NCBI GenBank assembly: GCA_027021385.1
Contig: JALUUL010000046.1
Span: 59,838 to 123,837, forward strand
From: Planctomycetota bacterium
GTDB lineage: Bacteria; Planctomycetota; UBA1135; GCA-002748355
DNA: 64,000 nt
Direction of reading: 5' to 3'
Shown: positions 1 to 11,906 of the stretch, one piece after another
Layout: the number at the start of each line of letters is the position of its first letter
Position numbering within the stretch: the first letter of the stretch is position 1
Position numbers and translations under genes: made by a program
The notes under the pieces: model-generated
Told to the model about the DNA's origin: nothing
Seen by the model: only the letters and a program-made list of their open reading frames with translations
Databases searched by the model: none

Positions 1-335
1 AAGAGGATCAGGCCCCAGAGAACATAGCCGTGCATGTCCGAGGGGAGTCCCGTTCGGGGCCCGGGCTCCCGAGCCTTCGCCCCGGTCTCCAAGGAGACCT
101 CGGCTTCGAACCTCCCGTTCCCCCGGCGGGATTCTTCGAGATCTTCGTGGTCTTCGAGAGGAAGGCGGGCCTCGACAATCTTCCGGATGAGTTCGGGGTC
201 CTCGATGCGCTCCGCCAGATCGAGCTTGAGCCGGGCTTCGATCTTGGCGACCTTCGCCGCTCCCTCGTTCTTCAAGGCCAGCTTGATGATCTTGTAAGAG
301 ACGAAAATCAGGCTGAGGGTGACGATCGTGGACAT
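1..335 (-). CDS. Partial small membrane-anchored protein (continues past left edge)
   Basis: Reverse strand reads MSTIVTLSLIFVSYKIIKLALKNEGAAKVAKIEARLKLDLAERIEDPELIRKIVEARLP... open to the window edge; N-terminal TM followed by charged helix. Absent from ORF track because it is truncated. Confidence 0.55.
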   Translation of the reverse strand, partial: MSTIVTLSLIFVSYKIIKLALKNEGAAKVAKIEARLKLDLAERIEDPELIRKIVEARLPLEDHEDLEESRRGNGRFEAEVSLETGAKAREPGPRTGLPSDMHGYVLWGLIL

Positions 336-418
336 CGAAGACCTCCCGGAGGAAACGGAGAGGGCCTTGCGGCCGATCCCTCAGGATATTCGTCCCAGGA
401 CCTTCCGGGAGGGCGTCC

Positions 419-982
419 TCAACCCAGCCCCCCCGAGACGAGGAGGAAGACCAGGTAGGCGAAACCCAGCACGAGGAGGAACGCGACGGTCTGGAACAGC
501 GTGCTCCTCTGCCCGAGATCCTCTCGGAGAAACCCACCTCGGTCCTCCTTCCGGGAAACCTGGAGGAAACTCTCCTTCCGTCGGATCCCGGACCCCCCGG
601 CCTCCGGCCCTCCGGCTGCGTCCGTCGCTCCCCCCGGAGGACACGCCATCCTCTTCTCTCCGGGAACGGGGGCCCCGGGAAGCACGACCTCGACCTGCAA
701 CTCGTGGCCCCCGAGCGCGAGCACCTGCCCCGGCAGGAGACGGCGGGGTCCCCGCAGTCGTTCGCCGTCGACGAAGGTGCCGTTGCGGGATCCCAGGTCC
801 TCGACCCAGGCCTCCCGGTCCCGGAGGAAGACCCTGGCGTGCCGCCGCGAGACCCCGATCCCCTCGAGCATGAGGTCGCTGGAGGGCAGGCGGCCGAGGA
901 GCATGGAACTCCCGCCTTCCCGGACTTCCCCGGCCAGGCTTCCTTTCCGTAGGATCAGGCGCAAACGTGCTTCGTCGGACAT
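419..982 (-). CDS. FHA domain protein with C-terminal TM helix
   Basis: MSDEARLRLILRKGSLAGEV...LLGRLPSSDLMLEGIGVSRRHARVFLRDREAWVEDLGSRNGTFVDGERL: FHA motifs SRRHA and LGSRNGTFV; C-terminal TM. Confidence 0.85.
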   Translation of the reverse strand: MSDEARLRLILRKGSLAGEVREGGSSMLLGRLPSSDLMLEGIGVSRRHARVFLRDREAWVEDLGSRNGTFVDGERLRGPRRLLPGQVLALGGHELQVEVVLPGAPVPGEKRMACPPGGATDAAGGPEAGGSGIRRKESFLQVSRKEDRGGFLREDLGQRSTLFQTVAFLLVLGFAYLVFLLVSGGLG

Positions 983-1073
983 GTTCCTGGCGTAGGGAGA
1001 GGAAGGACCCGGAACCAGGATCGGCGGGCCGGGGCGGGGGCGCAAGGATAGGCCTGGCGGAAAGAGACCGAGA

Positions 1074-1988
1074 GTGGGGCGACCGGAACAGGATCGGGAT
1101 CTCGAACGCGGATCCGGGAAAGCGGTATCTCCGCCGCCGCCCGCAGCCCTCGAGGTCGAAGATTTGAGCTTCTCCTATCGGTCGGGCTTTCTCGGCCGGC
1201 GGAAGGTCCGCGCCCTCGAAGGTCTGGAGATCCGGATTCCGAGGGGCAGGATCGCGGTTCTGGCCGGAGCCAACGGGAGCGGAAAGACGACGCTCCTCAG
1301 ATGCCTGCTCGGGCGCCACCTGCCGGAAAGAGGGAGGATCCGCGTCCTGGGGGGAGAGCCCGGGGCGCGGGAGATCGCGTCGAGGATCGGCTTCGTCGGG
1401 GAGGGGCCCCTCCCCTTCGACCGCTCGAGCGCCCGCGAACTCTGCCTCCTCGCGGGACACCTCCAGGGGATGGCCCCCTCCCGGATCGAGGATCGGACCC
1501 TGGCACTGCTCGAACGCTTCGATCTCCGAGATGTCGCGGACCGGAGCCACCGGGGCTTTTCGACCGGGATGAGGCGGCGGCTCGCCCTCTGCCTGGCCTT
1601 CCTGCACGAACCCGAACTCCTCCTCCTCGACGAGCCCGACGCGGGTCTCGACCCCAGGGGCCTCGTGACCCTCCGCGAGGAACTCGAGGCCTTCCGGGAC
1701 CGGGGAGGAACGGCCCTCGTCGCGACTCATTCCCTGGCGGAGTTCCTGGAACTCACCGACCTCCTCCTCCTCCTCGACGAGGGACGCCTGGCGGCCGCGG
1801 GCCCGCCGGACCGTGTCTTCACTCGTCCCGGGAGATGGTCGCTCGAGGTCTCCGGGGAGATGCCCGGGGAAGACCTTCTCGGAGCGGCTCTCGGAACGCT
1901 CGGTCTCCGGCTCGAGCGTTGGGGACCCGCGCGTCCCGACTTCCCGTCCTGGGCCTCGGCGAGGGGCGGGGAGGGTCGGAAGGGATGA
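1074..1988 (+). CDS. ABC transporter ATP-binding protein
   Basis: Walker A GANGSGKTT, signature FSTGMRRRLALCLAFLHEP, Walker B LLLLDEPDAGLDP. Confidence 0.93.
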   Translation: MGRPEQDRDLERGSGKAVSPPPPAALEVEDLSFSYRSGFLGRRKVRALEGLEIRIPRGRIAVLAGANGSGKTTLLRCLLGRHLPERGRIRVLGGEPGAREIASRIGFVGEGPLPFDRSSARELCLLAGHLQGMAPSRIEDRTLALLERFDLRDVADRSHRGFSTGMRRRLALCLAFLHEPELLLLDEPDAGLDPRGLVTLREELEAFRDRGGTALVATHSLAEFLELTDLLLLLDEGRLAAAGPPDRVFTRPGRWSLEVSGEMPGEDLLGAALGTLGLRLERWGPARPDFPSWASARGGEGRKG

Positions 1989-3004
1989 GGGCCGATCGGG
2001 GGGCGATGCTTCGCCGGATGGGCCGGGGGCTCCTCCCTCTCCGGGGCCTCCTCGCGGCGGGCGCCCCGGCCGCCCTCTGGATCGGGGCCGCCCCCTATCT
2101 GGCCGGTCCGGGACACGGGAGGAGCGAGGAACTCGCGATCGCCGCCCTCCTCCTCCACCTCCCCGGGCTCGCGCTCGCGCTGCGCCTCCGTGAGGCCTGG
2201 CCCGCCCTGGGCCCGGGCGACTCCGCCCTTCCCCATGCCCTGGGCCAGCTCCCGGGAAGGAGGATCCTGGATAGGCTCCTCCTCCTCGCCCTCGCGCTGC
2301 CCGCCCTCCTCCTCCTCCATCTGCTCCTGGGCCTCGGGATCGGATTCGGGACGCGGGGTCTCCCCGATGGCGCCGGCCCCTTCCTGGGGAGCGAGATCGC
2401 GCCTCCCCTCCAGGCCTCGACCCTCCGGCGAAGGGGCGACAGGCTCCGCCTCCGGGTCCCGGCCGGGGTTCGCGAAATCCGCGTCCAACCTCAAGCCTTT
2501 CTCGGAAACCCGGCGGAGGTCGAACTCCTCCTCGAGGATCGAGGCGGCAGGACCCTGTCCCGGGCCTCCTGGAAGACGCCGGGCGCCTTCGTCCGCCTCC
2601 CCCTCCCCGCCCCCCTTCCCCGGCCCTCCGATCTCGTCATCGAACGGGGAGGCGGACCGGGCCCCGTCCTGGACTTCGGGGAGGCCCGGATCCGAGGGGT
2701 CCGGGCCCGCCTTCCGTCCTGGACGACCGGCCTCTGTCTCGCGGCCGACCTCCTCCCCTGGGCCCTCCTCCTCCTCCTCTCGGCCTTCGGCCTCGCCCCC
2801 TTCCTCTCCCCGGGCCCCTGGATCCTTGCAACGGCGGGGGCGGCTCCATTGCTGGCCTCCCTCCTCGACCGGAGATCCCGGGAACTCCTCGAGCGCGGAC
2901 TCTGGCTTCCGCCGCCACCGGAACGCCTCCTCCCCTGGGGGGGGCTCGCCCTCCTCCTGATCGTCCTCGGATTCCGTCCCCCCCGTCCCTCGGAGGCGGG
3001 ATGA
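1985..3004 (+). CDS. Multi-pass membrane protein, putative ABC partner
   Basis: ATGA overlap with upstream ABC ATPase; several hydrophobic segments flanking an extracytoplasmic-looking insert. Confidence 0.7.
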   Translation: MRADRGAMLRRMGRGLLPLRGLLAAGAPAALWIGAAPYLAGPGHGRSEELAIAALLLHLPGLALALRLREAWPALGPGDSALPHALGQLPGRRILDRLLLLALALPALLLLHLLLGLGIGFGTRGLPDGAGPFLGSEIAPPLQASTLRRRGDRLRLRVPAGVREIRVQPQAFLGNPAEVELLLEDRGGRTLSRASWKTPGAFVRLPLPAPLPRPSDLVIERGGGPGPVLDFGEARIRGVRARLPSWTTGLCLAADLLPWALLLLLSAFGLAPFLSPGPWILATAGAAPLLASLLDRRSRELLERGLWLPPPPERLLPWGGLALLLIVLGFRPPRPSEAG

Positions 3005-3816
3005 GAACCTCCCTCCTCCGAACCACCGCCTTCGGTCTTGCGGCCCTCGCCTGCTTCCTGACCGCCGGTCCGCCGCCGCGGGCGGGCCTTCGCGACCTGG
3101 ATCCCATCCGCCTCCTCGGCCCCCTCCCCGGAATCGCTCTCCCCTTCCTCTGGCAGGAATGGGGCCGCGCACGGAAGGACTACGACCTGAAGGCCTCGCT
3201 CGCGGCTCTCCGCTGGATCTCCCGGATCCGCCCGGACCTCCCCGCCCTGCACGAAGGACTCGCCTGGCAGACGGCCTACGACCTCGCGGACCTCGAAGCG
3301 GACCCCGAGGCCCGCGCGGCCCGTCTCTCGCAGGCTCTCCGCGTGCTCGACGAGGCGGCCCGCCTCCGTCCCGAAGACCCCCGTCCCCTCGCGCTGGGCG
3401 CCTTCATGCTCGGAGACCTCTGCCGTCCCGCCCGGCCGGGAGGGTCCGAACTCGCCCGGGCCTTCGAGGACTCGACCGGAACCAAGCCCCTCGATCTCGC
3501 CCGGACCCGGCTCGAACTCGCCCTGGGACGGAGGCCGGAGCTGAGGGGGATAAAGAACCTATCCTACTTTCTGGCCGAAGGTTGTGATCGGCACGCCCTC
3601 CAGGCCCTCGCCGCGGGACATCCCAAGGCGGCCGCCCTCTCCCTGGCGCGCGCCGCCCGGATCCTCCAAGGAGCCGCCCCTCGCAGGGCCGCGCTCCGGC
3701 GGACCCTCGCCGGGCTTCTCGAGAGGGGCGGGGTCCTTCCCGCGGACCTCCTTCCCCGGCTCAACCGGGAACCCATCCTGCGTCGAATAGTCCGGCACTG
3801 GCCCGGCGGGCGCTGA
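3001..3816 (+). CDS. Secreted/anchored TPR-like helical repeat protein
   Basis: ATGA overlap with upstream gene; signal-like N-terminus; repeats such as ALRVLDEAARLRPEDPRPLALGAFMLGDL. Confidence 0.65.
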   Translation: MRTSLLRTTAFGLAALACFLTAGPPPRAGLRDLDPIRLLGPLPGIALPFLWQEWGRARKDYDLKASLAALRWISRIRPDLPALHEGLAWQTAYDLADLEADPEARAARLSQALRVLDEAARLRPEDPRPLALGAFMLGDLCRPARPGGSELARAFEDSTGTKPLDLARTRLELALGRRPELRGIKNLSYFLAEGCDRHALQALAAGHPKAAALSLARAARILQGAAPRRAALRRTLAGLLERGGVLPADLLPRLNREPILRRIVRHWPGGR

Positions 3817-3900
3817 CCGCAAGAGGACCCGCCCCTGGCGCGCCGGAATGCCGGCTGGCAGGGTACTTCGTTTTCGCCTACGAGGCAGGGCGCCCGCAAG

Positions 3901-4746
3901 GTGCCGTTCACCGTGTTCGACGAGCTTCTACAACACCTCTCGACGAACCCGTACCTGGCGGTCTTCGTCCTGATGATCCTCTGCGGGTTGGGGCTCCCGA
4001 TCCCGGAGGAGATCATCCTCGTCGGAGCGGGCTACATCTCCTATCTCGGGAAGGCCGACCCCCTGGTCCTGGGGGCAACGAGCGCCGGGGCCATCCTCGC
4101 CGGCGATCTCCTCCCCTTCCTCCTCGGCCGCCTCTTCGGCCCGAAGATCCTCCGCATCCGCCTGGTCCGCACCTGGATCAGCAAGGAGAAGCTCGCCCTC
4201 TTCGACCACTGGTTCCAGCGACGGGGATGGCTGACGATCTTCGTCGCCCGCTTCATCCCCGGCATCCGGACCCCCGCATTCTTCACGGCCGGCTCGATGC
4301 GGCTCGCGATTCCGAAGTTCCTCCTGATCGACGGCGCGGGGGTCCTCTTCTCCGTCCCCCTCTCCCTCGGGCTCGGCTACCACTTCGGGGACCAGATCGA
4401 CCGGGCGATCTCCCTCGTCCACCGAACCGAGAAGGGCCTCCTGATCCTCGCCGGCGCCTCCCTCCTGATCCTGACCGGAGTGTTCTGGTATCGGATCCAC
4501 CGCCGGCGGAAGCTCCTGGGCAGCGACGTCCGCGAGGCCTTCGTCGGCCCCTCCGAACCCGGGGGGGAGGCGGATCTCACCGGGGAAGCCCGACCGGGCT
4601 CCGCCCCGGCGGAAGAAGAGACCGAGGCCCCCCCGACCCCGGAATCCCGGCTCCCGGACGAACTCGACTCCGGGGATGGGCCGGAGGCCGAGGGGGCGAG
4701 GGAACTCCCCCGCGCGGTCCCCCCGGCCGACCCCTCCTCCACCTGA
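3901..4746 (+). CDS. DedA family membrane protein
   Basis: GTG start; GLGLPIPEEIILVGAGYISYLG...FVARFIPGIRTPAFFTAGSMRL is DedA-like; acidic Pro-rich C-terminal tail. Confidence 0.88.
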   Translation: MPFTVFDELLQHLSTNPYLAVFVLMILCGLGLPIPEEIILVGAGYISYLGKADPLVLGATSAGAILAGDLLPFLLGRLFGPKILRIRLVRTWISKEKLALFDHWFQRRGWLTIFVARFIPGIRTPAFFTAGSMRLAIPKFLLIDGAGVLFSVPLSLGLGYHFGDQIDRAISLVHRTEKGLLILAGASLLILTGVFWYRIHRRRKLLGSDVREAFVGPSEPGGEADLTGEARPGSAPAEEETEAPPTPESRLPDELDSGDGPEAEGARELPRAVPPADPSST

Positions 4747-4956
4747 TCGTCCTCCGGGGGCCGTCCCCTCTCCCCGCGCGCTCGGAGGGGCGCCCCCCGG
4801 AATACCGCGAAAGCTTGAGCCCCTTCCCGGGTCTGGCTAGCCTTCCTCCCCCGAAATTCCACACCTCCCCCGGGGTGGGAGGGGAAAACCGGATCTCAGC
4901 CCTCGCCCGGGCGCGCGGATCGAAGCCCGGGCCGACATTCTAAAGGGAAGGCCAGC

Positions 4957-7023
<2,067 letters not shown>

Positions 7024-7072
7024 GATCGCCCGCGCCGGAGCCGCTCCGGCGCGACGACCGGCCAGCCGCCAC

Positions 7073-7447
7073 TTGGACACCGCACAAATCCTCGAGACCG
7101 CCGTCCGCATCGCCCGCGAGAAGAAGGGGGAGGCGATCCGCGTCCTCGATGTCTCCTCGAACCTCGGGATCACGGATTTCTTCGTCCTGATCACGGCCGA
7201 CAGCCGCCGTCAGGCCCTCGCCATCGCGACCGAGATCGACATCGCGCTGAAGCACGCGGGGGTCCCCAAGGGCCATATCGAGGGAAGGACGGACGGCTGG
7301 TGGGTTCTCCTGGACTTCGATTCGGTCGTCGTGCACGTGTTCCAGCGGGGCGCCCGGGAGTTCTACCGTTTGGATGAACTCTGGGCGGACGCCCTGGATC
7401 GGACCGGGGATTTTCTTTCCGGACCCTCCCGGGACGAAGGCGTCTAG
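7073..7447 (+). CDS. rsfS: Ribosomal silencing factor RsfS
   Basis: TTG start; KKGEAIRVLDVSSNLGITDFFVLITADSRRQALAIATEI...WVLLDFDSVVVHVFQRGAREFYRLDELWADA. Confidence 0.93.
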   Translation: MDTAQILETAVRIAREKKGEAIRVLDVSSNLGITDFFVLITADSRRQALAIATEIDIALKHAGVPKGHIEGRTDGWWVLLDFDSVVVHVFQRGAREFYRLDELWADALDRTGDFLSGPSRDEGV

Positions 7448-7468
7448 GATGGGGGGAGGAGCCGCGCA

Positions 7469-7500
7469 GGGGAGCCGCGGTCCCCGATTCGCGTTTTTTT
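7469..7500 (+). terminator. Candidate intrinsic terminator after rsfS
   Basis: GGGGA-gccgcgg-TCCCC stem, short spacer, then a run of seven T in a GC-rich context. Confidence 0.4.
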
Positions 7501-7578
7501 GAACGGGCCCGCTTGCGGGACCCGGGGCGAACCTGACAATTCCCGCTCCCGGCGGAACGGAGCGAAGGGATCCTGAAC

Positions 7579-9336
7579 ATGGAGGACGGCGGAAAGATGA
7601 CCGCGCCACGGTGGTCGACCTGGGATCAGGGTACGCGGAAAGCCTCCGCGGAAGGAAAGGTCCTCCTGCTCTTCCTCGTCGCTCCCTGGTGCCGCTTCTG
7701 CCGGGAGATGGAGGAGACGACCTTCTCCGACCCCGAGGTCCTCGGCCTGATCGAGGAATCCTTCGTTCCCGTCAAGGTCAACGCCGACCGCCGTCCGGAC
7801 CTCGACAGCCGCTACAACATGGGAGGATGGCCGACCGTCGCCTTCCTGAGCCCCGAGGGGGACCTGATCTCCGGAGACACCTTTCTCGGCCCCGGCTCGA
7901 TGCGGGAACTCCTCCCGAAGGTCCTCGCGTTCTGGAAGGGGCACCGGGACGAGATCGAGACCGAGCCGGTCGGGAGGGGGGAACTCCCCCACGAAATTCC
8001 TCCGACCTTCGACCAGCACATCATCGAGGACATCCAGGCGCGGATGCTCGAGAAGTTCGACCATCGCTGGGGAGGCTGGGGCGAAGGGCAGAAGTTTCCG
8101 CATACCGAGAGCATCGACTTCGCGATGATCCAGTACGCGAAGACCGGCGACCACCGGATGAGGGACGTCGTCGTCAAGACCCTCGACAACATGATGCAAG
8201 GGGGAATCCACGACCTCGTGGACGGAGGGTTCTTCCGCTTCTCGAAGACCCGGGACTGGAGGGTTCCGAACTTCGAAAAGGTCCTCGACAGCAACGCCCA
8301 GAGACTCCGCTGCTATCTCGAGGCCTGGCAACTCTTCGGCGAACCCGGATACCGGAAGGCCGCGGAGAGCATCCTCCGCTGGATGTGCGGGATCATGTAC
8401 GACGAGGAGAGCGGCGCCTTCTATGGAAGCTGCGGGGACGACCCCGAGTACTACGCGCTGGACGCCGAGGCCCGGAGGGACCGCGGATCGCTCTCGATCG
8501 ACAAGACGATCTACACGAACTGGAACGCGATGGCCGTCACGGCCCTCCTCAAGGCCTCGACGGTCCTGGATCGGCCCGATCTCCTGGAACGCGCGACGCG
8601 GACCCTCGACTTCCTCCTGCGGAACCTCTACTTCGAGGAAGAGGGGATGTACCACTACTGGGACGGGACCTACCACCTCCCGGGCCTGCTGACCGACCAG
8701 GCCTACATGATCCAGGCCCTCTTGACCGCCTCGCAGTTCACCGGAGACGCCGACCTCCTCCTGCCGGCCGAGCGCATCGCGGAAGTGCTGATCGAGACCC
8801 ACCGGGCCCCCGAGGGCGGGTTCTTCGATCTCGGCCGGCAGCACGACACCCGGGGGGCCCTCAAGAAGCGGAACCGCTCGATCCTCGAGAACGCGGTCCT
8901 GGCGGAGGCCCTGGTACGCCTTGCCTACCTGTCGAAACGGGACGAGTTCCGCGACGTCGCCCGCGAGACCCTCGAGGCCTTCACGGCGCAATACAAGCAA
9001 TACGGATACTTCGTGACCGGCTACGCCCGCGCGATCGATCTCTTCCTCTACGAACCCCTGGTCGTGACCGTCGTCGGCCGCCGGACCTCGCCGGACGCGA
9101 AGGCCCTGCGCCTGGCCGCGCAGCACGGCTACATCCCCACCCGGATCGTCCAGACCCTGGATCCCGAACTGGACCCGATCCTGATGAAACGCAGCGGCTA
9201 CGAGCCGACCGGGAAGGCCCGGGCCTACCTGAGTCTCGGCAAGACGACCCTCGGGCTCTTCGACGATCCCGAGGCCCTGTCCCGACGAATGAAGGAGGTG
9301 GAACAGGAGCGCCACCTCGAGAAAGGCAGCGAATGA
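7579..9336 (+). CDS. Thioredoxin-domain DUF255 protein (YyaL/SSP411-like)
   Basis: APWCRFCREMEETTFSDPEVLGLIEESFVPVKVNADRRPDLDSRY thioredoxin-like CxxC, then (alpha/alpha)6-type region. Confidence 0.9.
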   Translation: MEDGGKMTAPRWSTWDQGTRKASAEGKVLLLFLVAPWCRFCREMEETTFSDPEVLGLIEESFVPVKVNADRRPDLDSRYNMGGWPTVAFLSPEGDLISGDTFLGPGSMRELLPKVLAFWKGHRDEIETEPVGRGELPHEIPPTFDQHIIEDIQARMLEKFDHRWGGWGEGQKFPHTESIDFAMIQYAKTGDHRMRDVVVKTLDNMMQGGIHDLVDGGFFRFSKTRDWRVPNFEKVLDSNAQRLRCYLEAWQLFGEPGYRKAAESILRWMCGIMYDEESGAFYGSCGDDPEYYALDAEARRDRGSLSIDKTIYTNWNAMAVTALLKASTVLDRPDLLERATRTLDFLLRNLYFEEEGMYHYWDGTYHLPGLLTDQAYMIQALLTASQFTGDADLLLPAERIAEVLIETHRAPEGGFFDLGRQHDTRGALKKRNRSILENAVLAEALVRLAYLSKRDEFRDVARETLEAFTAQYKQYGYFVTGYARAIDLFLYEPLVVTVVGRRTSPDAKALRLAAQHGYIPTRIVQTLDPELDPILMKRSGYEPTGKARAYLSLGKTTLGLFDDPEALSRRMKEVEQERHLEKGSE

Positions 9337-9785
9337 AGCACCTCTCCGAACGAGCACGACAGGCTCTGGACCTCGCCCGGACCCTCGCCGGGGAACAGGA
9401 AGCCCAATGCGTCAACACCGGGCACCTGATCTTCGGACTGACGAGGGACCGGTTGAGCATCGGCAACCGCGTCCTCCACGACATCAACATCTACCCCGAG
9501 ATGTTCCGGGACCACCTGAGGAAGCTCCCCCCCGAGGAGGCCGAGGACCCGAAGGACGGGCTCCATCCCCTGGTCTGGAAGGCGATCGAACGTTCCGTCC
9601 TCGTCCGGAGGGGTCTGGGAGGAGGCAAGGAGACCTCGACCGATCACCTCCTGATCGCCCTGCTCTCGATCCGGGAGGGACTGGCCTACGAGTGCATGAA
9701 GGAGTTCTCCGTCGAACCGAGGGAGATCATCCAGGAGATCACCGAGTCGCTGGGATTCCAGATCTCCGACCTCCCCGAGTTCTGA
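9333..9785 (+). CDS. Stand-alone Clp N-terminal (Clp repeat) domain protein
   Basis: MKHLSERARQALDLARTLAGEQEAQCVNTGHLIFGLTRD and a second half LVWKAIERSVLVRR...STDHLLIALLSIREG match Clp-N repeats; no AAA+ domain; ATGA overlap with upstream CDS. Confidence 0.8.
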   Translation: MKHLSERARQALDLARTLAGEQEAQCVNTGHLIFGLTRDRLSIGNRVLHDINIYPEMFRDHLRKLPPEEAEDPKDGLHPLVWKAIERSVLVRRGLGGGKETSTDHLLIALLSIREGLAYECMKEFSVEPREIIQEITESLGFQISDLPEF

Positions 9786-9876
9786 ACCGAGGCGCGGCCT
9801 GGAGTCGATCCTGCGGATCTCCGGAAGACAGGACGCCGGGAATGGGGAACGCGGAAGGCCGCCGCTCCTCGGACTC

Positions 9877-11757
9877 TTGAAGGATCCCCGGATCCAGTTC
9901 CTCCTGCTGGCGGCCGCGGTGATCCTCGCGGGCTGGCCGGCCACGGGCTGGCGCTTCGGCGCCGATGATTTCCCCTTCCTCCGGACCTACACCCTGACCC
10001 CGGAAAACGGGGTCACGAGCGTGGATTGGGGGAGGGTGCTCGCGGACTGGACCGGACCCTGGGGAGGGAATCCCTACCTCCCCTTCTACCGCCCGCTGGT
10101 CTCCACGAGCCTCGCCCTCGACCTGAGCCTCTTCGGAGCGGACGGCGGAGCGATCGCGGCCGTGAATCTCGGGATCCATCTTCTCGCGACCCTGCTCCTC
10201 TACCTCCTCGCGCGCGAGATCCTCCCGGGGCCCCGCTCGGCCCTGCCGGCCGCCGCCTTCTTCGGCCTGACCCCCCTGGCCCACGAGAATCTCGCCTGGA
10301 TGGTCGGGCGATGCGGGCTGACCGTGCCCCTCGGTCTCGCCGCGGGATACTTCTTCGTCCGGAAGGTCCGGCGGGGCGACCGGGGGCTCGCCCTCTTCAC
10401 GATCCCCCTCCTCCTCGCCGCGCTCGATCTCGCGACGATGGAATCCGCCCTCGCCTGGCTCGCCTTCCCCCCCGCCTGCGTGGCCCTCGCGCGCTGTTTC
10501 CGCCCGAGGGACCCGGGCAGCCTCACGGGGCCCCCCCTCCTTCGCCTCGCCCCGCCCTTCGTCGCCCTCGGCATCCTCTACCTCCTCTGGCGCTGGGTCC
10601 TCCTGGGCGACCCCGCCTCGGGCCGCTTCGACCTCCTCCTCGGCGAGGGCCCCCTCCGTTCGGCGGAACTCCTCTCCCGGCGATTCCTCGACAGCCTCCT
10701 CCCCCTCGATCTCGAATGGCTGTCCGATCCGCGCAACCTCCGCCCCTACCAGATCCTCGGACTCTCCCCCTGGATCCTCGGACTCTTCGCCCCGCTCCAC
10801 TTCAAGGATCCGAGAAGCCGGGCCTACAGGCGCGCCTGTCTCTGGCTCCTCGGTTTCTGGGTCCTCGCGACGCTGCCGAACCTCAACGCGCTAAGACTCC
10901 GGGAAGGACTCGATTCCGCCAGGGCCCTCTACTACCCCCTTCCCGCGATCGCCCTCTGTTTCGGCCTGCTCGCGACGACCTCCAGGTACGGGCGGGCCGT
11001 CGCCCTGCTCCTCCCCCTCTTCTTCGCCTGGAACCTCCATTTCCGTCTCGAGAGGCGCGCGCACTGGTCCTCGCTCGGACTCGAGGCCCGTCTCGAGATC
11101 GGCCTCCTCGCCCCGAAGAAGAAGGACCGTCCGATCGCCTTCGTGAACAATCTGAACGGTCCCTTCGGAGCCCCCGTCTACCAGCCGGGGGAGATGGTCC
11201 TCGCCCTGCATCCCCCTCTCCTGGAAAAACGGATCCCCGCTCTCGAGCTGACCCGTTTCGCGACCCCCGCTCCTGGAGCGGGAGAACCCGAATGGCCCGC
11301 GGCCGCCTGGATCGCGAAGGCCTGCGGAGGGCTCTACCAGGTCCGCCCCGCGGCTCCGCGGACTCCGGGATCCCTCCCTCTGAAGGTGGAGATCATCGAG
11401 GTTCCGATCGAGGGTTTCCTCGATCCGCTGCGCAAGCTCGAGGAGTTCGATCTCCTGCTCGAAGCCTCGTCCTCGGGTCTCCCCCGCCCGAGACTTCCGG
11501 AGGGTTGGCGGGACCTCGCCGCGAAGTTCGCCGCGACCCCCGTCCTCGTCCTCGCGGCCGGGCCGGCCGGGCTCGTCCTCCCCTGGGACGGCGAGGGATG
11601 GCCGGAGGCCGCGGGCCGCGCCCTCGAACGCTGGAGGGACTGGGGGGACGAGGGGGCCGCCGTCGCGGTCTTCGCGGCCCTGCGCGGAGACCCGGCCCGG
11701 CCTTCTACGACGAAGGCCCGCAGCCGGGTTCGATTCTTCCGGATCCGGACCCCCTGA
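9877..11757 (+). CDS. Integral membrane protein, GT-C/mannosyltransferase-like topology
   Basis: Many hydrophobic helices; N-terminal FGADDFPFLRTY...YLPFYRPLVSTSLALDLSLFGADGGAIAAVNLGIHLLATLLLYLLAREI resembles GT-C/TMTC-like proteins. Confidence 0.65.
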   Translation: MKDPRIQFLLLAAAVILAGWPATGWRFGADDFPFLRTYTLTPENGVTSVDWGRVLADWTGPWGGNPYLPFYRPLVSTSLALDLSLFGADGGAIAAVNLGIHLLATLLLYLLAREILPGPRSALPAAAFFGLTPLAHENLAWMVGRCGLTVPLGLAAGYFFVRKVRRGDRGLALFTIPLLLAALDLATMESALAWLAFPPACVALARCFRPRDPGSLTGPPLLRLAPPFVALGILYLLWRWVLLGDPASGRFDLLLGEGPLRSAELLSRRFLDSLLPLDLEWLSDPRNLRPYQILGLSPWILGLFAPLHFKDPRSRAYRRACLWLLGFWVLATLPNLNALRLREGLDSARALYYPLPAIALCFGLLATTSRYGRAVALLLPLFFAWNLHFRLERRAHWSSLGLEARLEIGLLAPKKKDRPIAFVNNLNGPFGAPVYQPGEMVLALHPPLLEKRIPALELTRFATPAPGAGEPEWPAAAWIAKACGGLYQVRPAAPRTPGSLPLKVEIIEVPIEGFLDPLRKLEEFDLLLEASSSGLPRPRLPEGWRDLAAKFAATPVLVLAAGPAGLVLPWDGEGWPEAAGRALERWRDWGDEGAAVAVFAALRGDPARPSTTKARSRVRFFRIRTP

Positions 11758-11765
11758 CCCCTTCC

Positions 11766-11791
11766 GGTCCCGCCCGGGGGCGGGCGGGACC
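11766..11791. terminator. Perfect 10-bp inverted repeat hairpin
   Basis: GGTCCCGCCC-gggggc-GGGCGGGACC directly after the stop at 11757; no T-tract. Confidence 0.4.
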
Positions 11792-11906
11792 GGGCCGGCC
11801 GGAAAGCCGGGAACTTCCCTCGTGGGAAGCCGTCCATCCATTCTCCCGGAACGGGCGGCCGTCCCGACCGCGCCGGGGTGGATCCGAAACCGAGGAGGAA
11901 CACACG

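Noticed and set aside
1301-1984. Upstream extension of the membrane protein ORF, overlapping the ABC ATPase
   Set aside because: Arg/Pro-rich out-of-frame translation of the ABC gene; true start is ATG 1985.
7444-9357. 637-aa minus-strand ORF opposite the DUF255 gene
   Set aside because: Shadow ORF without domain-like motifs.
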